64,000 nucleotides of DNA from Channallabes apus. Lineage: Eukaryota; Chordata; Actinopteri; Siluriformes; Clariidae. The notes below the pieces were generated by a model. The model ran no database searches, had not been told where the DNA came from, and was given only the letters and a program-made list of their open reading frames with translations. Made by a program: the position numbers and the translations under genes. Each line of letters begins with the position of its first letter. The stretch's first letter is position 1. The DNA lies in the NCBI GenBank assembly GCA_030522415.1, contig CM060121.1:24142142-24206141 (forward strand), in the 5' to 3' direction. This document shows positions 1 through 14,815 of the stretch, in pieces.

Positions 1-1349
1 AAAAAAGTTTTCGCAATTTTTATTAGATAATGATAGTGGAAAATGAACAATAAGGCCATGCAATGAATAATATATAACTCTATTGGTGTGTTATTTTCCT
101 TACAAATCAGGCAATAAGCCAATTATTCTATTGACATTTCTACCAGAATCATATGCCAGGCGAAGACATTTAAAGTAAATTAAATGAAATCACATTTCAT
201 AGCTCATTAATAACATTTTAACACGGCTGTTTTACGGATCAACAGGCTTCTTTCTAAAAGTCTCCCCTGAGGTTCACACCATTAGATACGTTGCTGTAGT
301 GATTGTAGGGTTAGGTTTAGTGACCTGGACACATTAATCCTATGACACACAATTTGACTTTAAGCAAAAATGCTTCCCCATTCTGTATTATTTAATGCAA
401 ACACTATGTAAAATTTAGTTCTGCTTGGCATTTCTTTACGGCTTGTCATTTATTTTATTTTTCTCTTTAGGTCGTTATTTAAATCCACTATACTCATACT
501 ATGCTTCCACTCAAAAAGAAGTACTTTACTGTATGTGTACTTCTTAACACTATCTCCTTTTCCTCTTTTGTTAAAGCCCTCAATATTTTAATTGAATTTT
601 TTTCATATCTGGTGAAATCATTAGACTTTGAACTCTCTGTCTTGTTCTGGTGCTTGTTTGATTAGTCGTCTTATTTCCATTTTATGTGTAGATCATTATT
701 TTCTTCATGTTTTTGAAATATTTTTATAAAATATTTAGGTAAACTGCTTACACGGCTTACAATGATTGTAAATCATTGACTAAAATCTACCCACAGAATT
801 ACTAAGCCCATTAAAAAAAGCTCATACAGTACATATGTTTAGGATTATTAAAAGAAAATGACTAAATGAAATACACTCCCTTAAAGCAGATCAGACATAT
901 ATGATGCATTTCAATGCAAAATGAGATAAATCTATTGTCAAAATGCCAAAATTGTTTTGGTCATATTAATTATTTATGTAATTATCTTATTTATGATACT
1001 ATTATTTCAGTGAAACACTATAAATACACCGCCTACCGTTTTGTCAAAATGTATGAATCAGCCTTGCAGTTAAGTTAAATATCCACTTTTATATCAATAA
1101 TATATTGGGTGAGTTTTAATTAAAAATCGAGCAAATTAATGCTATGACTGTGTTTTTGTAGTGAGTCATACTGGTAGCAAATTGGAACAAAGAAAAAAGG
1201 GTTTAGTTTTGTTGCGCATGAAATTAGTTTAATTACAAAGTTTGTTGATTGTAAAAAAAAAAAACAATACAAAAAGTTCAGTTTACCATGGATCAGCTTC
1301 CTTTAACAGTTTCTGTTTCACTTCCATACCACCGTGGTAGTGTATTTAC
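1..1349. other. AT-rich intergenic sequence
   Basis: No exon, RNA gene or repeat family was recognised. A short A run (1252-1264) and two footprint-like TACTGTA/TACAGTA motifs (about 528 and 826) are the only features. Confidence 0.6.
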
Positions 1350-1735
1350 AATGATCAGCCATAACACCAACACAGCCCCCCAGGTGACCTAAACAACATT
1401 GATCTCCAACTATGCACCAGTAATCTAGTGACAAAATCGTGAGCACCCAAGGCTCACCCATGACTGCTGGTACCAAAGGCCAGTCCGTTTGTTCCAATCC
1501 CACTGAAAAGATAATGTAGAACAAACTGATGAAGAAGTCAGTGCTGGCTAAGATAGAAAGGCACCACAACACTTAATGCACCACAGCCTGTCATGCACAG
1601 GGTCCAGCAGGCAAAGAGCTCAAAACCCAGCCTCCCGCTGGACAAATAAGTCCGTTTCATGAGGCTCCACCATACATGTACAACCCACATCACCCAATGC
1701 ATCCACTGCCAGTGCTCTGGTGCCAAATCTAGGTG
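1350..1735. mobile_element. Tc1-derived remnant
   Basis: The block starts with a gatcagccataacacc end and includes agatagaaaggcaccacaac. The same block recurs at 23697-24060 and 61915-62200. No open transposase remains. Confidence 0.55.
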
Positions 1736-1754
1736 GTTTTACTCACTCATTGGT

Positions 1755-2010
1755 TATGCTGCTTATTCCTGTATACAGTGTCTCGGAGGTGTGAAGCCTA
1801 TTCCGGGAAACTTAGGGCACAAGGCAGGGTATACCCTGGACAGCTGAATGCCAGTTCAACTAATGTGCATGTTTTTAGACTGTGGGAGGAAACCGGAGTA
1901 CCCACCAAGTACAAGGACAACATGCAAACTCCATACACACAGAGGATGGAATCGAACCTGGCTAGGAATTGAAACTGGTTTGAACCCGGACCCTGGTGGT
2001 GCAATGCGAC
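1755..2010 (-). mobile_element. SINE copy (minus)
   Basis: The reverse of the SINE body is visible: aaacttagggcacaaggcagggtatacc, ctgtgggaggaaaccgg and a decayed head accctggtggtgcaatgcgac. The box A end is lost. Confidence 0.7.
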
Positions 2011-2219
2011 ATAACATGAACTCCACCTTACCTACACAATACTGACCTCACTCCAATACATTTTTACATACTTACAGTAGGTCATTGAAGCCAGAGATCT
2101 AACCACGGTCATATAATGGGAATAAATACAATAGTCACCACTGCCTTCAACAGCAGTTGACCTCCATGGTCCCTAGTTGTCTACAGTAGGACTACAGATT
2201 TTCCTAGATTGATGGATGG

Positions 2220-2435
2220 ATGGATCATTAAAGGGGTTCCTGGTGGTAGGCCAGCATTTCAGACATGAAGCAGGCAGTCTGATCATCTGTACTGAGAAAA
2301 CTTTCTATATTGATGGTATTCAAGCATGAGTGAAACACTGGGATGAGTGCATTTGTTAGTTTTCACTCTCATAACTACGTATGTTCTGTTATTCTGCACA
2401 ATCAAATGTCTTGGTTTGACTTGAACGCCACTAGT
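2220..2435. mobile_element. half copy of the mariner-like MITE
   Basis: GGATCATTAAAGGGGTTCCT...GGCCAGCA and the terminal TTTGACTTGAACGCCAC match 46378-46672. A further small piece is at 3480-3530. It directly follows a SINE-like gatggatggatgg tail. Confidence 0.5.
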
Positions 2436-3301
2436 ATGTAGGGCGTTGTCCATTTTCCTTTAAGTGAATTAAGTCATTTATTTATTTTTAGCAGTATTTT
2501 ACATTATATTGAAACGGGACATTTATAACACTAAATAAACTATTTCAACACACTGCTCTGACTAGGTGTTCTACCTTATATGCAAAACAATAAATGTTTT
2601 TATAAATATTTTGTGCATAAATTAGCTGTCAGACCTGTTTTCTCTCATATCCTGAAAGACTTATTTAAGATCCACAGCTCCGTGGATAGGATAGGATTTC
2701 TTGTCTTTTTTTTCCTAACAATTCTTTGTCCTTCTCATTCTCTTTCTTTGACTTTTATGTCATCTCTTCACACTTCTCTTCTTCCTCCTTCATGTCACAG
2801 TCTTTCTCTCAGTCCCCTATCCAAGCTTTAAACTCCTCTATCTCCTACCTTTCCCACTGTCATTTTCTCTGCTTCCACCTTTTTGTTTCTCAGGTTCTTG
2901 TATGCCTTCCTTTTCCATTTCCACCTGCCCTTTGCCCCTTTGCCCCTTCTTGAAAATGGTGATGTCTGTGTATATCAGAAACAAAGCTTTCCACTTGTAA
3001 CTACACAAAAACACATGCTGCTGGACCATGAATTTTCTTTTACCAGTGGAAGAGAACAGATAAAGTGACTTTGACAGTGTCTTCTTAAAAAAAGAACAAG
3101 TAGTGCTAATATTAAAAAAATACAGTCTCAGCTAAATATTAAATCTGCCACTCCTATTCTGCTTAAGTAGCTATGAATCAGAAATGCTGCTACAAGGCTT
3201 AGAAAGATGCAAACTCACACTCCATTCTACAGTTTGTTTTCTTTAAAAAAAATCTGATAGTCTTATGTAGTTATATATTATATATCACCCCATTATATAT
3301 C

Positions 3302-3369
<68 letters not shown>
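3302..3369. repeat. (AT)n microsatellite
   Basis: About 34 uninterrupted AT units are followed by a T run. Confidence 0.95.
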
Positions 3370-3383
<14 letters not shown>

Positions 3384-4185
3384 AAGAATAAACAAGACGA
3401 TTTCTGGTCTCATGATTTCAAATCATGATCATCAAACTTTGAAGGTCCCTAGCTGGACTACAGACGTTCCTAGATTGATGGATGGATCATTAACGGCGTT
3501 TCTAGTTCTAGTGGTAGGCCAGCATTACAGTATAAGTTAGAACTGTGTAGCAGAATAAAGCTGGTAGACAGTTGTAACTAATAAACGTATACATTAATTT
3601 TATGATAAATTTATTAAATTGTCTTCTTTATTACCTACAGGCATGGATTTGTTGGTTGGTCTGGCTGCATCATTTGTATGCAAATAATCCAGATATAGAA
3701 CAATGTTTGTTATATGGATGACATCCTTGATTATCAGCGTAGTCATTAGACAATCCCAGATAACTCCACTTCCTTCTGTTACTGCTAATGAACTGCTAGA
3801 TATTTTTTTGGCCTGCTTCTACTCAGTCAGTTAGAAGTGATACAAAAACACTTCCTACTCCTAAGTGACAGTCTCGGGGCTGATTGAGAATGTAAGCTTG
3901 CCAGGATCTGAATTATTGAGCCAGTTTCAAGTGAAAGATTTGGTTGTAGGAATTGAAACCAGGTGGTATTATAAACAAAACAAAAAAGCAAGCATAAAAT
4001 TCTCCGGTCTCTTGCCGCGAGTTCTGGCTCCTCACCGTTGACATGGCTACCGATTGCCCCTGTGGGGTGAAGCATTAACAAGCGCTTCTGTTTGGTTACC
4101 TCACCATTAATCAATAAGATAAAATTTTCCTTAAGGCTCACCTTGTCGGTTTTCTCTTCCGCTTACATCCCCCTGTTCTGCACTG

Positions 4186-4288
<103 letters not shown>

Positions 4289-5666
4289 TGAATTGGCGAT
4301 CAGATGTGTGAGGTAGCTGTACTTTTAGAGTGAGAGAGGCAGCAAAGCGATTTAGGCTATATTTAGTTCAGCTCCATTTCAGCGCGTATTGAGAGAAATT
4401 GCAGGAGTGATATAACAAGAAATATCAGTACAGCACAATATACAGTATGTGCCATGTCATCTGCATCGTCATTGGTAAATGGATAGGTTGAAATGTTCCT
4501 ATAAAACATGACCGACATGTGTACAGGAACTTTTTTTTGTCTGAAATGCAGGTGAAAATGTGCCTTAATATTTACAGTATATGCAACAGTGCTTTATTGG
4601 AAAATAATTACTTGACACAGCACAGCTCTATTTTCAACTGGATCTTAATCAAGTAATGATTAAAACCAAAGGCCCACACAAACATACAGAGAGAACAACT
4701 CATCAGGCAGGTCTCTGGGGTGGCTGAGTTTGCTTCCTTCCCTCATTCCTTCCCTCACCTAAAATGTGTTAAAGCCCAAAAAGTGACCTTTAAGAATTAC
4801 ATTGGTTTGCAATGCTGCTTTCTCAGTAGTGTAAACCTGTTTCTGAGAGAGAAAAAAGCCTCCAGCATGCTGTCAGAGAGCAAAATTGAAGCAGGAGCAG
4901 TAGACAATGACTTAAAAGAGGTGGCGATGTCAGAAATCACAGAATGCAGGCTGAAAAAGAGGGGCATGGCTGTCACCCACAGAGAAGTGGAAACACATCT
5001 ATCCATTTTTGCGGAGGCAGAGACAGAGGACAGGCAGGTTCCCTGGGGGCTGCAATCACACAGGTGTGTCATACACCTGTCTTATATTTGGTAGAGACAG
5101 GACCAGCATTAGCAGTGCTGTTCTTTCTGAAAAGATGACGCCCACGCAAGGTTTGAAGAAGGGGAACACCTACAACAGTCATTTGCAGGGTTTTTGAAAA
5201 TTGTTCAGTATCCCGTAATTATAAATAATAAAAAAAAGTTCTGTGAAGGTTAAGATTAATTTAAAACTGGTTTCAATTTAGATGAATGTTATGGTTCTAG
5301 TATTCTGGGATTTCTCATTGTTCATAAAACATATGCAACACTAAGTAGGGAATGGATCAGAAACTGTATGTGCTACTTAAAGGCTTCATTTTCGGCGCCA
5401 ATACTTGATCTAATATAAATGCGGTAATGGCTCAGAGCAGGTATACCTGCCCTATATGGTTCAGATGTAAGATCTCTGTTAAGTCTCTTTATTGATGTAG
5501 ACTTTTGCAACAGTAAACCCGAATAAGTAAGTATTAAGTAATGATGTTTCCAGTTTTAAGTAAACGTATTCATATTAATCGTTCTTTACTTGCATTATTG
5601 AGTAGCCTAACTCATACTATTCAATAGCAATTATATATATTTTTTTAGTTTTAAATTGTTGTTGGC

Positions 5667-5880
5667 CTTTCAGTTTCTCCCGGCAATGGGTCGCTACAGA
5701 AGACAATCTGGTCTGCACACAAGCTTGGCACAGGTTTTACACCAGATGCCCTTCCTGACACATCCCTTCCATTTTATCTGGGCTTGGGACAGGCACTTCA
5801 TCCAGTTGTTGGGAATTGAACCCGGGCCTTTCGCATGGCAGGCGAAACACCTACCACTGAGCCACCAGTGCCCTATTGCC
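5667..5880 (-). mobile_element. tRNA-Gly-like SINE
   Basis: The minus strand starts GGGCACTGGTGGCTCAGTGG and continues with a TTTCGCCTGCCATGCGAAAG anticodon-like arm and box B GGGTTCAATTCCC, closely resembling tRNA-Gly(GCC). It is a different SINE family from the one at 7430. The unrelated body runs to about 5667. Confidence 0.7.
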
Positions 5881-6168
5881 CTGATGGCATCAAACTGAAA
5901 GATTTTAAGTTGGTGGAACTTTAAGGTGACAGTTACTGTTACTTAAGTACTTACAGATACTTAAAATATCAAATTTGTCCAGCTAACTTAAAAAGTGTCA
6001 TTTCTACTAACTCATAAAAACCAAAAAGTTCTAAATACTCATCAAGGTCTATTCATTTGAACTAATTGTATATTTAAGTTACCAGTAAGGTAAAGTACCC
6101 ATTTGTTATGATGGTTGAGGAACGTGATGTGAGAAGTGCTTGGAATTGGGTATGTTTGGTTTATACAA

Positions 6169-6417
6169 GGCAGCATGGTGACATAGTGGTTAGCACCCTT
6201 GCTTCATGGGTTTCCTCCAGGTCCTCTGGAGGAATCCAAAGACATTGGCACCAAAGGCAGAGTTGGTTAATTAACATTTCCAAATTGCCTATAGCATTTG
6301 CAAAGTGTGCACATGGTTATGATCGGCAATATATTGGCACCCTGTACAGTGATTGGCTGTTTCTGAGTTCCCTTTGATAGGCTCCAGGCCCCCTGTGAAC
6401 CAGTACAGGATATGTGG

Positions 6418-6425
<8 letters not shown>
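6169..6425 (+). mobile_element. degenerate SINE copy
   Basis: It has a CAGCATGGTGACATAGTGGTTAGCA-like head, a GGGTTTCCTCC body and a GGCTCCAGGCCCCC end, with the middle of the head deleted. A GA microsatellite (6421-6466) follows. Confidence 0.65.
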
Positions 6426-6457
<32 letters not shown>

Positions 6458-6879
6458 AAGAAAGGTTTATATTACTAAAACTTGAGCTGAAAAAAATATA
6501 GAGTGGTGTGAAAAACTATTTGCCCCCTTCCTGATTTCTTATTCTTTTGCATGTTTATTACACTTAAATGTTTCTGCTCATCAAAAACCATTAACTATTA
6601 GTCAAAGATAACATAATTGAACACAAAATGCAGTTTTTAAATGAAGGTTTACGTTATTAAAGGAGAAAAAAACCTCAAAATCTACATGGCCCTGTGTGAA
6701 AAAGTGATTGCCCCCCTTGTTAAAAAATAACTTAACTGTGGTTTATCACACCTGAGTTCAATTTCTGTAGTCATCCCCAGGCCTGATTACTGCCACACCT
6801 GTTTCAATCAAGAAATCACTTAAATAGGAGCTACCTGACACAGAGAAGTAGACCAAAAGCACCTCAAAACCTAGACATC

Positions 6880-8279
<1,400 letters not shown>

Positions 8280-8601
8280 GTTCAGGGGGCAATTACTTTT
8301 TCACACAGTGCCATGTAGGTTTGGATTTTTTTTTCTCCCTAAATAATAAAACCCCTCATTTAAAAACTGTATTTTGTGTTTACTTGTGTTATCTTTGACT
8401 AATAGTTAAATGTGTTTGATGATCAGAAACATTTTGTGTGACAAACATGCAAAAGAATAAGAAATCAGGAGGGGGGCAAATAGTTTTTCACACCACTGTA
8501 TATAAATGTCTTCATATGTTGAGCACTGGTGTAAACGCATGAAATAATTTGATGCAGTAAAGCCACTAATACAGTAAAGCCACTGAACCAGTGGGTGAGG
8601 G

Positions 8602-9737
8602 CAGAGGTGGAAAGAGTAATAAAATTTTGTACTCAAGTACAAGTACTGTTACTTCAGTGAAATTTTACTTAAGTACAAGTAAAGTTATCATTATAAAAAT
8701 CTACTCAAGTAAAAGTAAAAAGTAACTCATTAAAAAAATTACTCAGAGTAAAAGTTACAGAGTTACTTTTTTATTTATATTTTTTTAACAGCGTAGTTCA
8801 AAAAAGATGAGCAGATATAAATCTCAAACTAGTAGTTTTTAACTGAAGGAACATCTTTGCATAATAAAGCTGTTGTCTTTCTTGTGCTTGAAAATCAAAG
8901 TGGTCACTTAAATATGGTGTTATGTCCCAGTCTAGGGTCATACAGCAAAATAATGGTTCAGGGTTCTATTTTAAACTGTATGGAAATGGTGGTATATGGC
9001 AGAAAGAACTAGATCCAATCATTAACTGATGAAATAATGAGGTTTGTATACACACACACACCAGGAGGAGGAGGAGGCCAAAATAATAAACAAAATGGTA
9101 TATATATTTAGTAGCTAGATTACCTGCAAAAAAAAAAAAAAAAACACAAACAATAATACAGGTACTTTCCCGGACTCCCTAAACCAAAAACAGTGAAATT
9201 ATCTGCAAATATATACAAAGACCAACCAAACCAAAGGGACAAAACAATAATCAAAGTCAATTGGAGGCAAAAAGTCAAAACCAGAATACACAACCAAATA
9301 TCAAAACGCCAAAATCACAACCTCTTTCATATTTCCCGCGTCTCTCTCCGGTTTATACAGTATATGGTCGCGCTAGTCGATGAGGTCACTCTCAGGGCGG
9401 AAGCTACCGTGTGGAAGGTCAGGGAGATGCCGATGTCAGAAAACCTGGAGTGGAGTCTGGAGCGGCGTGTGACCAGGACATGATACACACACGCGGCGCA
9501 ACGGAGCATTTATATATAGCATAATATTTTTATTATTTTATCATTTTCATTCATTTATTTTTTGCTCAGTAGCGAATATGATTTAAAATGTAGCGAATTA
9601 CAATACTTCAAACAAAACACACTTAAGTAAAAGTAAAATTACAGATTTTTAAAACTACTTTAAAAAGTAGAAATACAAAAAAAAGCTACTCAATTACAGT
9701 AACGCAAGTAAATGTAATTCGTTACTTTCCACCTCTG
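8602..9737. mobile_element. hAT-like non-autonomous DNA transposon
   Basis: It has 13-bp inverted ends CAGAGGTGGAAAG/CTTTCCACCTCTG and an exact 8-bp target duplication ggtgaggg (8594-8601 and 9738-9745), which is diagnostic for hAT elements. Subterminal regions are full of ACTCAAGTA and AAGTAAAAGT sub-repeats on both sides. No transposase is recognisable inside; the 96-codon open frame at 9193-9483 matches nothing I know. Confidence 0.9.
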
Positions 9738-9745
9738 GGTGAGGG

Positions 9746-11079
9746 TAAGTCTTATGTAATAAGTTGTTACATTTCTGTCCACCCCATTGTTGATGGGTGC
9801 TGTGAGAGAGAAGTTGGTGTGCAAATAGTAGCTTATAATGGGTAATAAGGAATTGTTCAGGTGAATTCACACAGGGTACTCACTGCAATAGCATGTGGCT
9901 GTTTGGCCAAGGTGATGAGCTTCTTTGCTAGTGGAAAGAATTGGACACGGATCAATACAGTGGCAATCAGAAAGAGAACCTTATCACTGGACGGTTTTAA
10001 CATTATATATAAAAGTAACACTGGTACAGATAATCTTCATGTTTTCTGGGCTTCTTTCTCTATGCTGATGGGAACTTTAATTCTTCCTTCTATAAGGAGT
10101 TTGTCGATCCAGAGCATCTAATGTTTCACTGTCTCCTTACACTCTGTTAACAAGAGTAGTGTATATTCATCCTGTAACAGCTTCCAGCAGCCAGTGCTAC
10201 AATTCGAACATATTATTCAGTTAGATATCAGAATAATATAAGGTCATGTAAGGTTATTAGATATAATTCATGCTTTATGATGAGAGTTTCAGTGAGTACT
10301 TTACAGAATAGTGGGGGGGGGGGGGGGTGAAATGATCACCACTTCAGCAGATCTCTGTCATATTGTTTCTCTATAAAGAGCAAACTGCAAGTCTGCACTA
10401 ACACTACTGAACTGTGAACTGTCAGCTGTTGAAAAACTGATCAACTGGACTCCAAAGAGAGACAAGGATAGCAGAGATCTTTTGATTGCACAGCCTACAT
10501 CAGTGAGGGCTTAGTGAATTTCACTCACACCTACAGTACTGTACCATGTTATTGGCATAGCCTTGTTTCATAAAGGTGGACAGACCGATGCAAATGAAGA
10601 TGCAAACACACCAGAAGGGGTCGACGAAAAATCAGTAAACAAGTCAGAGAAATTAGGAGAAACTAAGGTCAAAATGAAGAACTAAATAGACTATAAAGAA
10701 AAATCTACAGTACAGTTACGGGCACAAAGCTGGAGTGAAGTGTATGAGTGAGACTTGAAACCTGAGACAGAAACATTTTAAACCCATGCTGTCCGTGCTC
10801 CATTCCTAATAGAGTAGGTGCATTCTCTCACCAACCTATTGCTTCCCTTATGTTCCCTGTAGTCTCTGAAGCACTTCCTGTGTACGTACATTTCTCTGGT
10901 CTTTGTGGCGCCTACTGTGATCAATCAGTGACCTCTTATGTACTTCCCAGTCAATCTGCAGACAGTCAATACCCATTGCTTATGTTGCTTTCTGCTTGGC
11001 CTATTGATCAACCTGTTCATTATTTCATCTTATCCCTAGAAACTACTCAAACCCTCCTTTTTATAGATACATTGGAATG
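9746..11079. other. intergenic sequence
   Basis: A G run (about 10312-10327) and clustered TACAGTA/TACTGTA motifs (10531-10710) are seen; no gene is recognised. Confidence 0.55.
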
Positions 11080-11795
11080 TTGGATTGTGAGTAACTTTTT
11101 AAAATAAATTTTAACCTGATAAATGAGTGAGGTCTTAAATAATGAGTAGTATGCATATGCCGTGATCACAACCGTTCTAATGGTTCTTCTCTGATTACCG
11201 TAACATTGTGACCGCATGTGTGTGTGCATAAAGGATTTTTTTTGTATCCAAGTGTAATGACTGTTCTTTAGTAACAGACACTACAGTTTTGCAACGATGG
11301 CCTCCGTGAAAAAAAAGGTTAAAAAAGCTGTAGTAGTGCGGGAGATGAATCTGTTTAACAACAATGCAACATCACATTTCCGCGGAAACCTCCAAAGAAG
11401 GGAAAAGCACGTGTCATTAGAGAGGTTCCTTGTTAAAGACGTTTCAGACAGAGCAGCGTTTCTGTAATGTGTGTACTGTGGGTGTGTGTTTTCGTGTTTG
11501 TGCACGCACACTTGTTTGAAAGTCGTCTTACATAGTAGCCCCCTCTCTTACTTTAGCCACAATTTTTTTAAAGGTAAAGTGCTGGTTAATTTGTTTTATT
11601 TTTACTTACATTTTTGTATTAATTATTTTTACATGAATATTTTGGGTTTGTGGGACAAATCATCTGAGTCTCCATTATTTCTTATGGGGGAAATTCTATT
11701 TGATATACGAGTGCTTTGATATACAAGCATGCTTCTGGAAAGTATTACTGTATGCTCACAAACCAAGGTTTAATTGTAATCTTGTAATCTTGTCG
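11080..11795. mobile_element. non-autonomous DNA repeat, copy A
   Basis: It shares several blocks with 25955-26480 in reverse orientation: ttggattgtgagtaact / acaaaccaaggttt ends, cagagcagcgtttct, ggtaaagtgctggtta and gtctccattatttcttatgg. No coding capacity was recognised. Confidence 0.6.
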
Positions 11796-11930
11796 TTATA
11801 ATTTTTGCGATGAATCTGAACGAGTATAGATTTTTTTTTTTTTATGAATGCTAACTCACTTCTAACCCTAACCTCTACTTTTAAATTCTATTTTAAATTC
11901 AATTTGTTTCCTGAGAATTTTTACATACTT

Positions 11931-12112
11931 TAGGCATTTGGCAGACACCCTTATCCAAAGCGTGTAAGTTTTTTAATTTTTCAATCTCAATTTACATCTG
12001 AGCAGTTTTAGGGTTAAAGGCGTTGCTCAAGGGCTCAACAGTGGCAACTCTGTGGTCATGGGGTTTGAATCTGGGACCTTCTAAGCCGTAGTCTTAACCA
12101 CTCTGTGTTTCA
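11931..12112. repeat. interspersed repeat, 'ttgctcaagggctcaacagtggc' type
   Basis: It contains GGCAGACACCCTTATCCAAAG and a TTGCTCAAGGGCTCAACAG block. Other fragments lie at 22150-22260, 23465-23570 and 25075-25180. This is a widespread fish repeat whose class I cannot name securely; it looks SINE-like. Confidence 0.55.
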
Positions 12113-13090
12113 GAGTGTAGGAATAAAGTACACTCTGAAACTGACTCATGAAGGCTGACTGTACAAATGAAACATTCTTTCTTTAACTTTACAATTCTTT
12201 CTCTGTGTTTCAGAAATAGATTATACAACTGTATCTGCACTTTCAGCACTTTCCTTGGGATATTCTTTACTTATTGGAACCAAGGCCATTTTGGCACTTT
12301 TATCAAGATAAAGAACGACTTAAACTTTGAAATGAGAAGTTTATAAAATGTGGTAGAGAGTACAAATCAGAGCAGAAACACTCAGGATTCAATATATCCA
12401 TCGTGATCTGGTACACGATGCTCCTTACTTTCATTATTGAGTGTTCTGCAGCACAGTGATTGAAGACCAGTCTCATTATGAAAGTTATCTAGACATAAAA
12501 TAGAATACAAAAATAAATAAGCAAAAAATAAGAAAGGAGTATTGCAGTGCCTGCATGCTGTAGCAAAAGAAAATCACTTCTTTTTGAAACAATTGTCCTA
12601 TAGGGGGAATTATCTTGGTTAAGTTCAGTGCCCCAAAGAGTTAATATAAATAACTACACTCATTGTACATTTTATTAGGAACATGCACTAATAATAATAG
12701 AACACTATAACAAACATGAAATAAATAAACATATAATACAAACACTGCAAAAATTGTTAGTCTAAAAATAAGAAACAATTACTACATTTGATAAAAAAAT
12801 TACCTAAAACTAGTGAAATTATCTGTTCATGCAGCAAGTAAATTTTACTTGATAAGAAATCTTGAAATAAGATTTTTAAATCAAGCAAACTGAGTTTGTC
12901 AAAGAATCTTAAAAGAAGTTTTATTTTGTGAGACGTCTGGTGAAATAACTAATTTAGCTTATTTTAAGAGCTATTCTATCCAATTTAGGATTTCTGGACT
13001 AATAAAGACAAAATGATATACTCATGCTCAGTTTAAGATTATGATATAAAATCAAGTATTAAAAACAAGTAGGTAATTTTAAAACAAGGC
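12113..13090. other. AT-rich intergenic sequence
   Basis: Only poly-A/T-rich sequence and a CATTTTATTAGGAACATG fragment resembling a transposon end are present. No coding signal. Confidence 0.55.
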
Positions 13091-13203
13091 AAATTACAGT
13101 GGTGTGAAAAACTATTTGCCCCCCTCCTGATTTCTTATTCTTTTGCATGTTTGTCACACAAAATGTTTCTGATCATCAAACACATTTAACTATTAGTCAA
13201 AGA

Positions 13204-13672
13204 CAGAGGTGTCAAGTAACGAAGTACAAATACTTCGTTACCTTACTTAAGTAGAAATTTTGGGTATCTATACTTTACTGGAGTAATTATTTTTCAGCCG
13301 ACTTTTTACTTCTACTCCTTAAATTTTTAAGCAATTATCTGTACTTTCTACTCCTTACATTTTAAAAATAGCCTCGTTACTCTATTTTTATGATCAGATA
13401 AGAATGCGCATAACGCAACCTCCCCCCCCCCCCATCCCCTACCTCCCCCCCCCCCCCCTCATTTTTCATTAAGAAAATGAGACCTTAATGCTTTTGTCGC
13501 CCCTCACGGTACTTTTACTTTTATACTTTAAGTAGTTTTGAAACCAGTACTTTTAAACTTTTACTTAAGTAAAAAGCTTGGGTTGATACTTCAACTTCTA
13601 AAGAAGTATTTTTGAACCCTAGTATCTATACTTCTACTCAAGTAATGAATGTGAATACTTTTGACACCACTG
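13204..13672. mobile_element. hAT-like MITE inserted in Tc1 copy 2
   Basis: The ends are CAGAGGTGTCAA and TTGACACCACTG with an 8-bp target duplication gtcaaaga (13196-13203, 13673-13680). The uninterrupted target is visible in copy 1 (gtcaaagataac near 6602). The interior has AAGTAAC/TACTTAAGTA sub-repeats and two long C runs (about 13423-13458), and no coding capacity. Confidence 0.9.
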
Positions 13673-13791
13673 GTCAAAGATAACACAAGTAAACACAAAA
13701 TGCAGTTTTTAAATGAGTTGTTTTATTATTTAGGGAGAAAAAAAATCCAAACCTACATGGCCCTGTGTGAAAAAGTAATTGCCCCCTGAAC

Positions 13792-14815
13792 CTAATAACT
13801 GGTTGGGCCACCCTTAGCAGCAATAACTGCAATCAAGCGTTTGCGATAACTTGCAACGAGTCTTTTACAGCGCTCTGGAGGAATTTTGGCCCACTCATCT
13901 TTGCAGAATTGTTGTAATTCAGCTTTATTTGAGGGTTTTCTAGCATGAACCGCCTTTTTAAGGTCATGCCACAACATCTCAATAGGATTCAGGTCAGGAC
14001 TTTGACTAGGCCACTCCAAAGTCTTCATTTTGTTTTTCTTCAGCCATTCAGAGGTGGATTTGCTGGTGTGTTTTGGGTCATTGTCCTGCTGTAGCACCCA
14101 AGATCGCTTCAGCTTGAGTTGACGAACAGATGGCCGGACATTCTCCTTCAGGATTTTTTGGTAGACAGTAGAATTCATAGTTCCATCTATCACAGCAAGC
14201 CTTCCAGGTCCTGAAGCAGCAAAACAACCCCAGACCATCACACTACCACCACCATATTTTACTGTTGGTATGATGTTCTTCTTCTGAAATGCTGTGTTAC
14301 TTTTACGCCAGATGTAAAGTGACACGCACCTTCCAAAAAGTTAAACTTTTGTCTCGTCGGTCCACAAGGTATTTTCCCAAAAGTCTTGGCAATCATTGAG
14401 ATGTTCTTTTAGCAAAATTGAGACGAGCCTTTATGTTCTTTTTGCTTAAAAGTGGTTTGCGCCTTGGAAATCTGCCATGCAGGCCGTTTTTGCCCAGTCT
14501 CTTTCTTATGGTGGAGTCGTGAACACTGACCTTAATTGAGGCAAGTGAGGCCTGCAGTTCTTTAGATGTTGTCCTGGGGTCTTTTGTGGCCTCTCGGATG
14601 AGTTGTCTCTGCGATCTTGGGGTAATTTTGGACGGCCGGCCACTCCTGGGAAGGTTCACCACTGTTCCATGTTTTTGCCATTTGTGGATAATGGCTCTCA
14701 CTGTGGTTCGCTGGAGTCCCAAAGCTTTAGAAATGGCTTTATAACCTTTACCAGACTGATAGATCTCAATTACTTTTGTTCTCATTTGTTCCTGAATTTC
14801 TTTGGATCTTGGCGT
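13792..14815 (-). pseudogene. Tc1 transposase pseudogene, copy 2
   Basis: It is the same DD34E transposase as copy 1. The N-terminal helix-turn-helix part (reading from 14785) and the catalytic C-terminal part (14325-13792, with [11 protein letters not shown] and SPDLNPIEMLWHDL) are separately open. Three lesions are visible. The start codon is ACG (14815-14813) instead of ATG. A one-base insertion after KARLNFAK (about 14405) shifts the frame. A TAA replaces the codon after DETKV. The catalytic residues themselves are preserved. Confidence 0.9.

Noticed and set aside
4720..5094. 124-codon open frame
   Set aside because: It has no recognisable motif, no splice support and no codon pattern distinct from the surroundings.
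6421..6466. CRISPR-like or other spaced array in repetitive tracts
   Set aside because: All short-period arrays here are continuous microsatellites without spacers.
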